A DNA stretch of 64,000 nucleotides from Alphaproteobacteria bacterium. Its GTDB lineage: Bacteria > Myxococcota_A > UBA796 > GCA-2862545. Where the stretch lies: contig JACKEQ010000030.1 in the NCBI GenBank assembly GCA_020632885.1, positions 4,478 to 68,477 on the forward strand. Direction: 5' to 3'. Shown piece by piece: positions 28,271 through 36,625 of this stretch (positions within the stretch are counted from its first letter, which is position 1; the number at the start of each line of letters is the position of its first letter). The translations under genes were made by a program, and so were the position numbers. The notes under the pieces are model-generated. The model worked only from the letters and a program-made list of their open reading frames with translations. It made no database searches and was not told the origin of the DNA.

Positions 28271-28422
28271 ATGGGCGTTCCAGCCGGTGAGCTGCGCATC
28301 GGGGGGCTCCCCCTGCGACCGGGTCCCGCACGAGAGATTACTTCCGGACCCGGCCGCTGGGGCACCACCGCCACCATCGGACGGATCCCGTCCAGCGTCA
28401 ACCCCCGTCCATGGAGCCCGCC

Positions 28423-29241
28423 GTGAATCCCCTGGCGAACAAGACGATCCTGATCACGGGCGCCACGCGCGGCATTGGCCGGGCATTGGCGCTGCGGTGC
28501 GCAGCCGACGGCGCGAACGTCGTGATCGCGGCGAAGACCGTGGCCAGCACGCCGAAGACCCCCGGCACCATCCACGAGGCCGCTGCGGCGGTCGACGCTG
28601 CGGGTGGACACGGCCTCGCGGTGCAGGTGGACGTCCGGGACGAGGGGGCCCTCCAGCGCGCCGTGGACGCGGCCGTGTCGACGTTCGGGGGCCTCGACGC
28701 CGTCGTCTGCAACGCCGGCGCGATCCAGCTCGTGCCCACCGGGCAGCTCCAGCCCAAGCGGTACGACCTGATGTTCCAGATCAACGTGCGGGCCGTGTGG
28801 ATGCTCGCCCACGCGGCGATGCCGCACCTCGTCCGGAGCGGCGGACACCTCATGACGCTCTCGCCGCCCATCGACCTCTCCCCGCGGTGGTTCCAGAGCC
28901 ACGCGGCCTACACGGTGAGCAAGTACGCGATGACCATGACGGCGCTCGGGCTGGCAGCGGAGTGGGGCGACCGGGCCGCGGCCTACGCGCTCTGGCCGCG
29001 CACCGCCATCGCCACGGCGGCCGTCGAGATGCTCGGGGGCGACGCGATGATGAAGGTCAGCCGCACGCCCGCGATCATGGCGGACGCCGGCTACGCGCTC
29101 CTGACGTCCGAGCGGTCGGAGGTCTCCGGGCGGGCGTTCCTCGACGAGGACGTGCTGCGCGCCCGTGGGGTCACGGACTTCTCGGGCTACGCGGTCTCTC
29201 CGGGTGTCGAGCCGATGCTCGACCTCTTCGTGAGCCCGTGA
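28423..29241 (+). CDS. Short-chain dehydrogenase/reductase, HSDL2-like
   Basis: 272 residues. Rossmann motif TGATRGIG (12-19), CNAGA, catalytic Ser147 and Tyr163-x3-Lys167 (YTVSK). The segments IAAKTVASTPKTPGTIHEAA and LSPPIDLSPRWFQSHAAY, and ALWPRTAIATAAVEML, match the HSDL2/SDR_c9 group, which probably acts on fatty-acyl or other lipid substrates with NADP. GTG 28423 is preferred because GGAG lies six bases upstream; ATG at 28411 has no ribosome site. First gene of an overlapping four-gene unit ending in an ECF sigma factor. Confidence 0.9.
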   Translation: MNPLANKTILITGATRGIGRALALRCAADGANVVIAAKTVASTPKTPGTIHEAAAAVDAAGGHGLAVQVDVRDEGALQRAVDAAVSTFGGLDAVVCNAGAIQLVPTGQLQPKRYDLMFQINVRAVWMLAHAAMPHLVRSGGHLMTLSPPIDLSPRWFQSHAAYTVSKYAMTMTALGLAAEWGDRAAAYALWPRTAIATAAVEMLGGDAMMKVSRTPAIMADAGYALLTSERSEVSGRAFLDEDVLRARGVTDFSGYAVSPGVEPMLDLFVSP

Positions 29242-30158
29242 TGCTCTGGGTCACCGCGGCGCTCGCCGGCTTCTACCACCCCAGGGACGTCGCCGCGGAG
29301 AGCGGCATGTACGGGTCCGTCGCACAGGTCGCGGCCACGAGGGCCTCCGACGCGCAGCAGCGTGCCCGCTCGTTGGCCCTGGCGCTGCAGGACTACGAGG
29401 AGGCCCTCGACCTGCTCGGTCCCGCCGCATCGGAGGCCGAGCGGGCGCGCCTGCACGCGCTCACCCGGCAGTACAACCGCGAGCTCGCCGTGCTCCAGGC
29501 GGCCGTGGATCGCCTCGTGGGCGGGTTCGACGCGGCGTTCGTGGCTTCCATGGAGCGGGCCCTGGCGAAGCACCCGGGTGCCGTGCGCTGCGAGCGGGAC
29601 GTGGCCACCGGGCCGTCCATCCCGGGGCTCGGCGCGCGCACCCAGCGTAACCCGGCCTGCCAGGGCGACGATCTGAACAGCGCCATCGCCGCGGTGATGG
29701 ACGCCGACCCGAGGCTCGCCGCCGATCTGGACGTGCTGGACGCCGCCTTGCCGGGCTTCACGCTGGAGCCCGTGCCCACGTCGATCGTGGCCGACCGCTG
29801 GATCGGGGTGGCGCCCTTCTTCCAGGCCGCGGCGGGCAAGGCCCTGAAGGGGATCCGGAGGGCCGACGAGGAGGCCCGTCTGCCCATCGAGGCCGCCATC
29901 GAGCAGGGGGCCTCCCGCGAGGAGCTCGAGGCGCTGAAGCCCCGCGCCGAGGCCATCGACGCCGACACCGCCCGACGGCGCGCGGAGCTCGGGGTCCCCG
30001 TGCTGGCCAGGGCCGATGCGGTGCTCGCCAAGAAGGCGCCTGGGGTGGGCTGGTGCGCCCAGCCCGCGACCCTCGGAGGGTGCACCGGCACCGACGCCAC
30101 CGCCGAGCTCGCGGCGGTGCTCCGCGCCGACAAGAAGCTCCAGAAGGCCCTCCCCTGA
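29241..30158 (+). CDS. Hypothetical exported coiled-coil protein
   Basis: 305 residues, start ATG overlapping the SDR stop by one base (TGATG). A short signal-like N-terminus (MLWVTAALAGFY) is followed by long Ala/Glu/Arg-rich helices (about 30-110 and 215-260) and two Cys pairs (CERD with CQGDD; WCAQPATLGGC). No family recognised. Probably periplasmic; the overlapping context ties it to the SDR and hydrolase genes, but a role is not visible. Confidence 0.65.
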   Translation: MLWVTAALAGFYHPRDVAAESGMYGSVAQVAATRASDAQQRARSLALALQDYEEALDLLGPAASEAERARLHALTRQYNRELAVLQAAVDRLVGGFDAAFVASMERALAKHPGAVRCERDVATGPSIPGLGARTQRNPACQGDDLNSAIAAVMDADPRLAADLDVLDAALPGFTLEPVPTSIVADRWIGVAPFFQAAAGKALKGIRRADEEARLPIEAAIEQGASREELEALKPRAEAIDADTARRRAELGVPVLARADAVLAKKAPGVGWCAQPATLGGCTGTDATAELAAVLRADKKLQKALP

Positions 30159-30922
30159 CGGGGCTCGCCCACGGACGGGAGGGGAGGGGGCCGCCCGTGC
30201 TCCTGCTCCAGGGCGTCGGGGTGGCGGGGTGCGGCTGGCGTCCGCAGATCGACGGCCTGAAGGACGCCTTCGAGACGGTCTGGGTGGACAACCGCGGTGT
30301 GGGCGGGAGCCCCGGGCCGGTCGGCTCCGTGGCGTCCATGGCGGACGACGCGCTCGGGGTGATGGACGCGCTCGGTTGGCCCGTGGCCCACGTGGTCGGG
30401 CACAGCCTCGGTGGGGTCATCGCCCAGGACATGGCCGTTCGGGCGCCCGAGCGGGTGGCCAGCCTGGCGCTGCTCTGCACGTTCGCCCGCGGCCGGTCGG
30501 CGCTGTCGTTCCGGCCGGCAGACCTCTGGCTGAACCTCCGCACGACCGTGGGCACGGCGGAGATGCGGCGGAGAGCGTTCTACGAGCTCGTGGCGGACCC
30601 CGCGCTGCCCGCCGACGAAGGCCGGATCGCGGCGCTGGAGGAAGCGTTCGGCCGCCCGCTGCACGCGCTCCCTCCGGCCGCCACGGCGCAGCTCATGGCC
30701 CTCGCCCGTGCCGACCTGCGCGAGGGGCTCGCGGGCGTCCGTGTGCCCGCCCTGGTGATGAGCGCGACCCACGACCGTCTGGCGCCGCCCGCGCAGGGCC
30801 GCGAGCTCGCCGGGATCCTCGGCGTGCCGTTCGTGGAGGTCCCGGGTGGCCACGCGGTGCCCGTGCAGGACGCGTCCCGCGTGAACGGTCTGCTCCGCGA
30901 GCACCTCGAGCGGGCTTCCTGA
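30155..30922 (+). CDS. Alpha/beta hydrolase
   Basis: About 255 residues. The catalytic triad is visible: Ser84 in GHSLGG, Asp in SATHDRLAPP, His in VPGGHAVP. Strand VLLLQGVGVAG with the oxyanion-hole region and DNRGVGGS resemble 3-oxoadipate enol-lactonase-type esterases. No ATG/GTG/TTG begins at a sensible place: CTG 30155 overlaps the preceding stop as CTGA and gives the normal family N-terminus (LTGLAHGREGRGPP). GTG 30197 would start inside the first strand. Overlaps the ECF gene by one base (TGATG). Confidence 0.83.
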   Translation: MTGLAHGREGRGPPVLLLQGVGVAGCGWRPQIDGLKDAFETVWVDNRGVGGSPGPVGSVASMADDALGVMDALGWPVAHVVGHSLGGVIAQDMAVRAPERVASLALLCTFARGRSALSFRPADLWLNLRTTVGTAEMRRRAFYELVADPALPADEGRIAALEEAFGRPLHALPPAATAQLMALARADLREGLAGVRVPALVMSATHDRLAPPAQGRELAGILGVPFVEVPGGHAVPVQDASRVNGLLREHLERAS

Positions 30923-31596
30923 TGGCGCTCGCGGACACCCGGTGGTCGCTCGTGCTGCGGGCCGGGGCCGGCAGCCTCGGCGCCCTGGAGGGCCTCTGCG
31001 GCACCTACTGGTTCCCGGTGTACGCCTACCTCCGTCGGCGCGGCTACGACCCCGAGGACGCCTCGGAGCTCACGCAGGAGTTCTTCGTCGGGCTGCTCCG
31101 GCGCAACGACCTCGCGAAGGTCACCCGGGAGGGCGGGCGGTTCCGGAGCTGGCTGTTCACCGCCCTCCAGCGGCACGCCTTCCGCGAGCGGAAGAAGGCG
31201 GAGGCCGGCAAGCGGCGCCATGCGTCCGTCGACGACGCCGAGGCGCGCTTCGAGCGCACGGTGGCCCCCGGTCTCGACCCCGAGGCCGTCTTCGCCCGCC
31301 AGTGGGCGCTCGGCGTTCTGGAGTCCGCGCGGCTCCGGGTGCGCGCGCGGTACGTCGAGAGCGGTCAGGAGTCGCTGTTCGACGCGCTGAGCCCGGTGCT
31401 CACGGACGCCTCGCGACCCTACGGCGAGCTCGCGCGCCAGCTCGGCATGCGCGAGGGTGCGGTGAAGGTCGCGGTCCACCGGCTCAAGAAGCGGTACGGG
31501 GAGGCCCTGCGGCACGAGGTGGCCGATACCCTCGACGGACCCCGTGAGATCGAGGTGGAGCTCAGATCCCTGCTCGATGCGCTGGCGGGGCGGTAA
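30922..31596 (+). CDS. ECF-type RNA polymerase sigma factor
   Basis: 224 residues. Sigma-2 region with YWFPVYAYLRRRGYDPEDASELTQEFF and FRSWLFTALQRH; sigma-4 region near 165-205 with YGELARQLGMREGAVKVAVHRLKKRY (helix-turn-helix). The DPEDASELTQEFF form is typical of ECF groups in Myxococcota and Planctomycetes that sit beside zinc-ribbon Ser/Thr kinases. No classical anti-sigma gene follows; the next gene has the zinc ribbon and a membrane helix but no kinase. ATG overlaps the hydrolase stop by one base. Confidence 0.88.
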   Translation: MALADTRWSLVLRAGAGSLGALEGLCGTYWFPVYAYLRRRGYDPEDASELTQEFFVGLLRRNDLAKVTREGGRFRSWLFTALQRHAFRERKKAEAGKRRHASVDDAEARFERTVAPGLDPEAVFARQWALGVLESARLRVRARYVESGQESLFDALSPVLTDASRPYGELARQLGMREGAVKVAVHRLKKRYGEALRHEVADTLDGPREIEVELRSLLDALAGR

Positions 31597-31638
31597 CCTT
31601 CTCCCCGGGATGGGTCGTCACACGGGCAGGAGGTGAAG

Positions 31639-32457
31639 ATGGAACGTTGTCCGTCCTGTGGTGTGCTCCGTCCTGCGGAGGGTCCCTGTCCCGGTTGCCT
31701 GGTGGAGCTGGCCCTCGAGCCCCCGCGCTGGCGCTGGCTCGGTGTGGGCTTCGCTGGCGGCGTGCTGGTGATGGTGCCCACCGTGCTGCTCGCTGCGACG
31801 CTCGTGCTGCTCGCGCGTCCTGCGCCCGAACCCCTGCTCGTGGAGGCCGAGCGGTCGGCGCGCGTCGAGGAGCCGTCCGTCCAGAGCGAGGCGGAGGCCC
31901 TGGCCGCCGCTGCCCGTGAGGAGGCCGCCAGCGCGCGCGAGGAGGCTGGACGCGCGCTGCAGGAGGCGGCCCGTGCCCGGGAGGAGGCCGCACAGGCCCG
32001 TGAGGAACAGGCGCGACGTTCGCGTGGTCCCGAGGTCGTGCCGGTCCCCCAGGTGCCGATCCCGCCGGCGGTGCCGGCGATCCCCGATGTCCGCGCCGGC
32101 GCCGGGGCCGAGGCAGATGCGGCGGCGAAGCGGGCGGCGGCGGAGGCCGCGGCGAAGCGGGCGGCGGCCGAGGCGGCTGCGGAGGCCTCCCGCGAGGCGG
32201 CGGAGGCTGCGGGGGCGGACGCGCTCCTGGCACGGGCCCGCGCCGCGGTGGCTGCCGGCGATGCCGAGGCGCTGCAGGCCATCGACGCGGCCCTCGCACG
32301 TCGGACCGAATGGCGGGGGCCCACGTACATCCGCAACGTGGAGGAGCTCTACGGTCTGCGTGTCACCGCGACCGAGCAGCTCCACGGCCCCGATCATCCT
32401 GCGACGGCAGGGGCCCGCACGGAGCTCGAGGCCTACCGGCGGGCCATCGGGCGCTGA
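31639..32457 (+). CDS. Zinc-ribbon membrane protein with coiled coil, next to ECF sigma factor
   Basis: 272 residues. N-terminal zinc ribbon CPSCGVLRPAEGPCPGC, a membrane helix about 30-56, an Ala/Glu/Arg coiled coil with repeats of KRAAAEAA (about 70-200), and a short globular end (TYIRNVEELYGLRVTATEQL). The ribbon matches the N-terminus of kinases that usually accompany this ECF type, but the kinase domain is absent. It may hold or release the sigma factor at the membrane; inference from context. ATG 31639 has AGGAGG five bases upstream; GTG 31633 is less likely. Confidence 0.7.
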   Translation: MERCPSCGVLRPAEGPCPGCLVELALEPPRWRWLGVGFAGGVLVMVPTVLLAATLVLLARPAPEPLLVEAERSARVEEPSVQSEAEALAAAAREEAASAREEAGRALQEAARAREEAAQAREEQARRSRGPEVVPVPQVPIPPAVPAIPDVRAGAGAEADAAAKRAAAEAAAKRAAAEAAAEASREAAEAAGADALLARARAAVAAGDAEALQAIDAALARRTEWRGPTYIRNVEELYGLRVTATEQLHGPDHPATAGARTELEAYRRAIGR

Positions 32458-32459
32458 GC

Positions 32460-32903
32460 CTACTCCGGCAGGTGCGTGCGCATCACGAGGGTGGGCACCT
32501 TGCACTGGCGGACGATCTTCTCGGCGAAGCTGCCGAGCACGAACCGCACGAGGCCCTGGCGACCGTGGGTGCCGACCAGGACGAGGTCGTAGCCCTCGCT
32601 CATCTCCAGGAAGGCCTCGACGGCGGGGTAGTCGTACCGGTACCGCCCGACGCCGCGCACGCCCTCCGGGATCTTCTGGACGAGGTCCTCGAGCTGCTTC
32701 TCGCGGGCCTCCTTCAGCCGCTCCATCTCGGAGTCGAGGATGTCGCGGAGCTGCTTGTCGAGGATGGCGGGGCGCACGTAGGACATCCCGTCGACGTACC
32801 CGACGTCGAGGGTGGCCCCGAGCTTCCCGGCCCACTCGGCCGCGTGCTGGATGAGGGCTTCGTGCCCGGGCTCGAAGATGTCGACGGCGACGAGAGCGCG
32901 CAT
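32460..32903 (-). CDS. Universal stress protein (UspA family)
   Basis: 147 residues. First strand MRALVAVDIF and ATP-binding motif GTHGRQGLVRFVLGSFAE (G2xG9xGS), so it probably binds ATP. Cytosolic; USPs of this type raise survival under energy or oxygen limitation. GGAGGT lies four bases before ATG 32903; a frame open to 32921 is not needed. A perfect sigma-54 promoter lies 26 bases upstream, which places it in the oxygen-response regulon of this island. Only two bases from the convergent zinc-ribbon gene. Confidence 0.9.
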   Translation of the reverse strand: MRALVAVDIFEPGHEALIQHAAEWAGKLGATLDVGYVDGMSYVRPAILDKQLRDILDSEMERLKEAREKQLEDLVQKIPEGVRGVGRYRYDYPAVEAFLEMSEGYDLVLVGTHGRQGLVRFVLGSFAEKIVRQCKVPTLVMRTHLPE

Positions 32904-32927
32904 GGTGACCTCCAGGCGCACCGTATC

Positions 32928-32943
32928 AGCAAGCGTCGTGCCA
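32928..32943 (-). promoter_or_regulatory. Sigma-54 promoter of universal stress gene
   Basis: On the minus strand TGGCACGACGCTTGCT, an exact match to the TGGCACGNNNNTTGCW consensus. The -12 GC pair is 26 bases before the start codon, so the transcript start would fall near 32917 with a short leader holding the ribosome site. Confidence 0.88.
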
Positions 32944-32946
32944 GGG

Positions 32947-33423
32947 TCAGAAGATGACGCCCATCTGCAGCGCGTTCAGACCGAAGGCCGTTCGCCAGGC
33001 TCCGTTGCGCTCGGCCTCGCCCCAGGAGAGCTCCATGGTCGACATGGAGATCGGCCCGAAGTGGAAGGCCAGGGGGCGCAGGGCCAGGCGCAGATCCCCG
33101 ACTCCGACGTCCCGGTAGCTCGTGGTGGTGCGGGGATCCGCGAAGAGTCCGACAGCCTCCACGCCGATCCAGGGCTTGTAGATCTTCGCCTTCGGGCGGA
33201 GGTGCATTCCAGCCTCCAGCTCGAGGCCGGTGACCGGATCGTGGATCGAGCCGAACGCGGCGGCCGCGCCCACGGTGAAGCGCCCGAGGTGCAGGCGGTA
33301 GCCGAGCTGCCCGGTGAGCCCGACGCCAGTGAGGCCCTCGGCGTGGGTCACATCCAGGTGGGTGCCTGCGTACACCTCGTGGTCGGCGGCGTGTGCGATG
33401 TGCAGCAGGGCGAGTGCGAGCAT
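32947..33423 (-). CDS. Small outer-membrane beta-barrel protein
   Basis: 158 residues. ATG 33423 is chosen because GGAGGAA is three bases upstream and gives a signal peptide (MLALALLHIAHA); the frame is open to 33453. The mature part alternates hydrophobic strands (VGLTGQLGYRLHLGRFTVGAAAAFG, IGVEAVGLFA, VGDLRLALRPLAFHFG) and ends with GVIF, a terminal aromatic typical of barrels assembled by BamA. Function unknown. It starts upstream of the usp gene and shares its strand. Confidence 0.68.
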   Translation of the reverse strand: MLALALLHIAHAADHEVYAGTHLDVTHAEGLTGVGLTGQLGYRLHLGRFTVGAAAAFGSIHDPVTGLELEAGMHLRPKAKIYKPWIGVEAVGLFADPRTTTSYRDVGVGDLRLALRPLAFHFGPISMSTMELSWGEAERNGAWRTAFGLNALQMGVIF

Positions 33424-33471
33424 GCGTTCCTCCGGTGTCTCGCTCTGGGACACCGGGGACCGCGCGTCGTG

Positions 33472-33972
33472 TCACCGCCCGGCCACCTCGGGGACGAGGT
33501 CCACGAGGAAGCTGCGTCCGGCGGCCATGTAGGTGGCGCGGGCCGGCCCGCCGTTCAGCACGCCCGACGGCCAGTCCGCGGGTGGCGAGTAGATCGCACC
33601 CCACTGCTCGGCGAGGGTCAGGGCCAGCCCGTCGTCGTCGTAGAAGCCCACGACGAGCAGGGTCATCGGAGGCCCCTTGGGCGCGGGCACCTTCGTCCAG
33701 GCGTACGCCACCCGGAACGGCTCCGCGAGCACGATGGGCTGGCGGTCGTAGATCTCGAGGAACCGCTGCCCGTCGTTCTCCACGAGCTTCAGGGGCACCT
33801 TCAGCTTGTACCAGGCCAGGGCCGTCAGACCGGTGAACACGACCGACCCGATGGCCGAGCCGACGAGCACACCGTCGAGCCCCGGAGGCACGCGACCTTC
33901 GTCGAAGACGAAGTACAGACCGACGACCAGGCCGAGGATGGCGAGGATGGCGCCCGCGCCGAGCAGGCCCAC
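33472..33972 (-). CDS. Hypothetical membrane protein
   Basis: 166 residues from GTG 33972. Two membrane helices (LLGAGAILAILGLVVGLYFVF; VLVGSAIGSVVFTGLTALAWY), then a soluble alpha/beta part (QRFLEIYDRQPIVLAEPFRV; MTLLVVGFYDDDG). GTG has no clear ribosome site; the frame reads in a protein-like way further up (TVILETSVQRQSAQTL), so the true start may be an ATC near 34026 behind GGAGA. Lies 81 bases downstream of ccoS on the same strand; not a known cbb3 gene. Confidence 0.6.
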   Translation of the reverse strand: MGLLGAGAILAILGLVVGLYFVFDEGRVPPGLDGVLVGSAIGSVVFTGLTALAWYKLKVPLKLVENDGQRFLEIYDRQPIVLAEPFRVAYAWTKVPAPKGPPMTLLVVGFYDDDGLALTLAEQWGAIYSPPADWPSGVLNGGPARATYMAAGRSFLVDLVPEVAGR

Positions 33973-34053
33973 GAGGGTCTGGGCCGACTGGCGCTGGACC
34001 GAGGTCTCGAGGATGACGGTGCCGATGGGGTCTCCAGGGACGGCCGGCCGCCG

Positions 34054-34191
34054 TCAGTCGTCCTGCAGCATCCGGATGGCGGGGTCGTCCAGGTCCTCGA
34101 ACTGGCCGCTGCGGGCCGCACGCACGAAGAGCCAGGCGAACACGGCGCCCAGCAGGAGCGCGACCGGCATCAACACGAGCAGGATGTCCAT
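34054..34191 (-). CDS. ccoS: cbb3-type oxidase assembly protein CcoS
   Basis: 45 residues: one membrane helix (MDILLVLMPVALLLGAVFAWLFV is the start and helix), then GQFEDLDDPAIRMLQDD, the family C-terminal signature. Needed to insert heme b and copper into CcoN. Starts two bases after the ccoI stop. Too short to be found by length alone, but its form and place are diagnostic. Confidence 0.93.
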   Translation of the reverse strand: MDILLVLMPVALLLGAVFAWLFVRAARSGQFEDLDDPAIRMLQDD

Positions 34192-34193
34192 GA

Positions 34194-36473
34194 TCAGGTC
34201 CTCGAGAGCTCGCGCTCGACCCTGCTGGCCCCGTGGATCACCAGCGCGCTGGAGAAGGGCATCAGGATCGCGGCGACGAGCGGGTTGACGAGCCCTGCGG
34301 CGGCCGCCGTGACCGCGAGGGCATTGTACACGAGCGACCTGCGCAGGTTCGCGCGGATCGCCGTGCGGGTGGCGCGGGCGCCGCGAACGGCGGCGACGAG
34401 CGGGGCGAGCCCGTCCCGCGCGATGATGCCGTCGGCCACGCCGAGCGCCGTGCCGGCACCCGTGCGCATCGCGAGGCCCACATGGGCGGCTCCGAGGGCC
34501 GGACCGTCGTTGAGCCCGTCGCCCACGAAGAGGACGCGGCCGTGCTGGCCGATCCAGGCGGCCTTGTCGTGGGGGAGGAGGCTGCCGTGGAAGGCGTCCA
34601 CGCCGACCTCGTGGGCCAGGCGCTCGGTGGCCTCGCTCACGTCGCCCGAGAGCACGGTGACCCCGAGGTCGGCGGCCTTCAGGGCCGCCATGGCCTGGAC
34701 GGCGTCCTCCCGGGGACGGTCGCCGAGCTCGATGCTGCCGGTCACGACACCGTCCGCCAGGAGCTCCACGCGGCCCGCACCGCCCGAGCGCAGGGCGTAC
34801 CGGTGGCCGTCGAGCACGCCCTCCACCCCGACGCCCGCGGTCTCCTGGAGTTCCTGCGGCATCGGGAGCGGGATGCGCCGACGCACGGCCTCCCGGGTGA
34901 TGGCGCGGGCGATCGGGTGCCCACTGGCCCGCTCCAGGCCGGCGGCCACGCGGAGGACCGCGTCGTCGGCGACCAGCACGGTGGGCTCGCCGAAGGTGAG
35001 GGTGCCCGTCTTGTCGATGGCCACCGTGTCGATCTCGCCGAGCCGGAGGAGGGCGTCGCCGTCGCGCAGGAGCACGCCCCGCCGCGCCAGGGCCCCGAGA
35101 CCCGCGGACACCCCGAGGGGCACCGCCAGACCCAGCGCACACGGACAGGCCACGACGAGCACGGCCACCGCGACCTCCACGCCGACCGGGATCGAGACAG
35201 CCCAGGACCAGGCGGCCCCCGCGAGGGCCGCGACGGCGATGGTGGCCGCCGTGAACGTGGGCGCGAGGTCGTTGGCCGGATTGTCGACCGTGGGGCGGTC
35301 GATCGCCTCCCGGACCGCCTCCGCCATGCGCATGGCCGTGGTGTTCTCGCCGGCCCGCACGACGCGGGCGGCTCCGGTGCCCTCGAGCACCACCGAGCCC
35401 GCGAGGAGGTCGTCGCCGACGGCCAGCGTGCGCGGCGCGGTCTCGCCGGTGAGCATGGAGGTCTGTACCTGCAGGGCGCCCTCGGTGAGCGTGGCGTCCG
35501 CGGCGATCTCCGTGCCGGGTCCGAGCTCGAGGAGGTCGCCGGGCGCCAGGTCGGACGGCGAGACCTCCTCCACGCCGTCGACCGTCCGTCGCCGCGCGGT
35601 GCGGGGGAGACGCGAGGCGATGGCGGCGGCGGCGTCCGCGGTGTCGCGGCGTCCGCGGGACTCGAGGATGCGCCCGACCAGCAGCAGGGTCACGAGCATG
35701 CCGAGGCTGTCGAGGTAGGCCTCTGCGCCCCGGAGGGTCTGCACGAGGCCGTGCACGTAGAGCACGCCGACGGCCAGCGCGATGGGCACGTCCATGCCGA
35801 TGCGCCGCTCGCGGATGCCCGCGAAGGCCCCACGCCAGAAGGGCTCCGCGGACCATGTGGCGATCGGGGTGGCGAGGGCCAGCGCGCCCCAGCGGAACAG
35901 CACCATGAAGCGCGGCTCCATCCCGTCGAGCCAGCTCGCGTAGATCGCGGCCGTCAGCAACATCAGGTTGGCCGTGCCGAACACGGCCACCGCGAGGTTC
36001 GTGAACAGGGGGTCCGGAGGAGCGGGGGCGTCCACGGGGCGGGGTGCGTAGCCGATGGCCGCGATGCGGCTGGCGAGGCGCTCCAGGTCCACGACCTCGG
36101 GATCCCAGGTGACCTTCGCGCGTCCGGTCGCGTAGGACACCTGGGCTGCCTGCACGCCCTCCGTGCGCTCGAGCACCCGCTCGACCACCCAGGTGCACGA
36201 GGTGCACCGGAGGCCGTCGATCGCCAGGGTCGTGCAGTCACCGCGCGGGGTGCGCTGCACGGGGACCGCGTTCCAGGCGTGGTCCGAGGTCTCGGGACGG
36301 GCGCCGGGCGACTCGCGCTTCGCGTACCACTCGCCGAGACCCATGTCCTGCAGCAGGTGGTACGCGGTCTCGCACCCGTGGCAGCAGAACCGGTCCTCCG
36401 GTCCCTCCACGGGAGCTTCGCAGTGCGGGCACCGCGCGATGGCCGCACCCTCTCCCGGCAGCTCTGCCGTCAC
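34194..36473 (-). CDS. ccoI: Copper-transporting P-type ATPase CcoI/FixI
   Basis: 759 residues. N-terminal zinc-like segment CPHCEAP with FCCHGCETAYHLL, then a heavy-metal-associated domain (LRCTSCTWVVE), about eight membrane helices with CPC in ACPCALGLAVPLG, the phosphorylation motif DKTGTLTFG, and GDGLNDGPAL. Exports copper across the inner membrane for the cbb3 active site. GTG 36473 overlaps the preceding stop as GTGA and removes an unlikely His/Arg-rich extension. Part of the cco operon. Confidence 0.94.
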   Translation of the reverse strand: MTAELPGEGAAIARCPHCEAPVEGPEDRFCCHGCETAYHLLQDMGLGEWYAKRESPGARPETSDHAWNAVPVQRTPRGDCTTLAIDGLRCTSCTWVVERVLERTEGVQAAQVSYATGRAKVTWDPEVVDLERLASRIAAIGYAPRPVDAPAPPDPLFTNLAVAVFGTANLMLLTAAIYASWLDGMEPRFMVLFRWGALALATPIATWSAEPFWRGAFAGIRERRIGMDVPIALAVGVLYVHGLVQTLRGAEAYLDSLGMLVTLLLVGRILESRGRRDTADAAAAIASRLPRTARRRTVDGVEEVSPSDLAPGDLLELGPGTEIAADATLTEGALQVQTSMLTGETAPRTLAVGDDLLAGSVVLEGTGAARVVRAGENTTAMRMAEAVREAIDRPTVDNPANDLAPTFTAATIAVAALAGAAWSWAVSIPVGVEVAVAVLVVACPCALGLAVPLGVSAGLGALARRGVLLRDGDALLRLGEIDTVAIDKTGTLTFGEPTVLVADDAVLRVAAGLERASGHPIARAITREAVRRRIPLPMPQELQETAGVGVEGVLDGHRYALRSGGAGRVELLADGVVTGSIELGDRPREDAVQAMAALKAADLGVTVLSGDVSEATERLAHEVGVDAFHGSLLPHDKAAWIGQHGRVLFVGDGLNDGPALGAAHVGLAMRTGAGTALGVADGIIARDGLAPLVAAVRGARATRTAIRANLRRSLVYNALAVTAAAAGLVNPLVAAILMPFSSALVIHGASRVERELSRT

Positions 36474-36625
36474 CGCTCGATCGCGTGCGTGTAGTCGGTG
36501 CGCACGTCGGGCGCGGTGGAGATGGCCATGTAGATGAAGAACACGTTCCACAGGACCATCACCCCGAGGCCCACCGCGATGCCGATGGGGAACCAGAGGC
36601 CACTCTCGTAGAAGCGCTTGATCAT
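36470..36625 (-). CDS. ccoH: Short CcoH/FixH-like membrane protein
   Basis: 51 residues: MIKRFYESGLWFPIGIAVGL, rest of one membrane helix, then ISTAPDVRTDYTHAIER. The position between ccoG and ccoI and the PDxxTDY-type end after the helix match the first part of CcoH/FixH (normally about 150 residues); the periplasmic domain is missing. It overlaps ccoG (ATGA) and ccoI (GTGA), so it is surely translated. Homology is inferred from position and the short motif. Confidence 0.75.
   Translation of the reverse strand: MIKRFYESGLWFPIGIAVGLGVMVLWNVFFIYMAISTAPDVRTDYTHAIER

Noticed and set aside
28411..28422. ATG start for the SDR gene
   Set aside because: No ribosome site before it, and its own bases hold the GGAG that serves the GTG at 28423. 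Four residues of difference only, so not certain.
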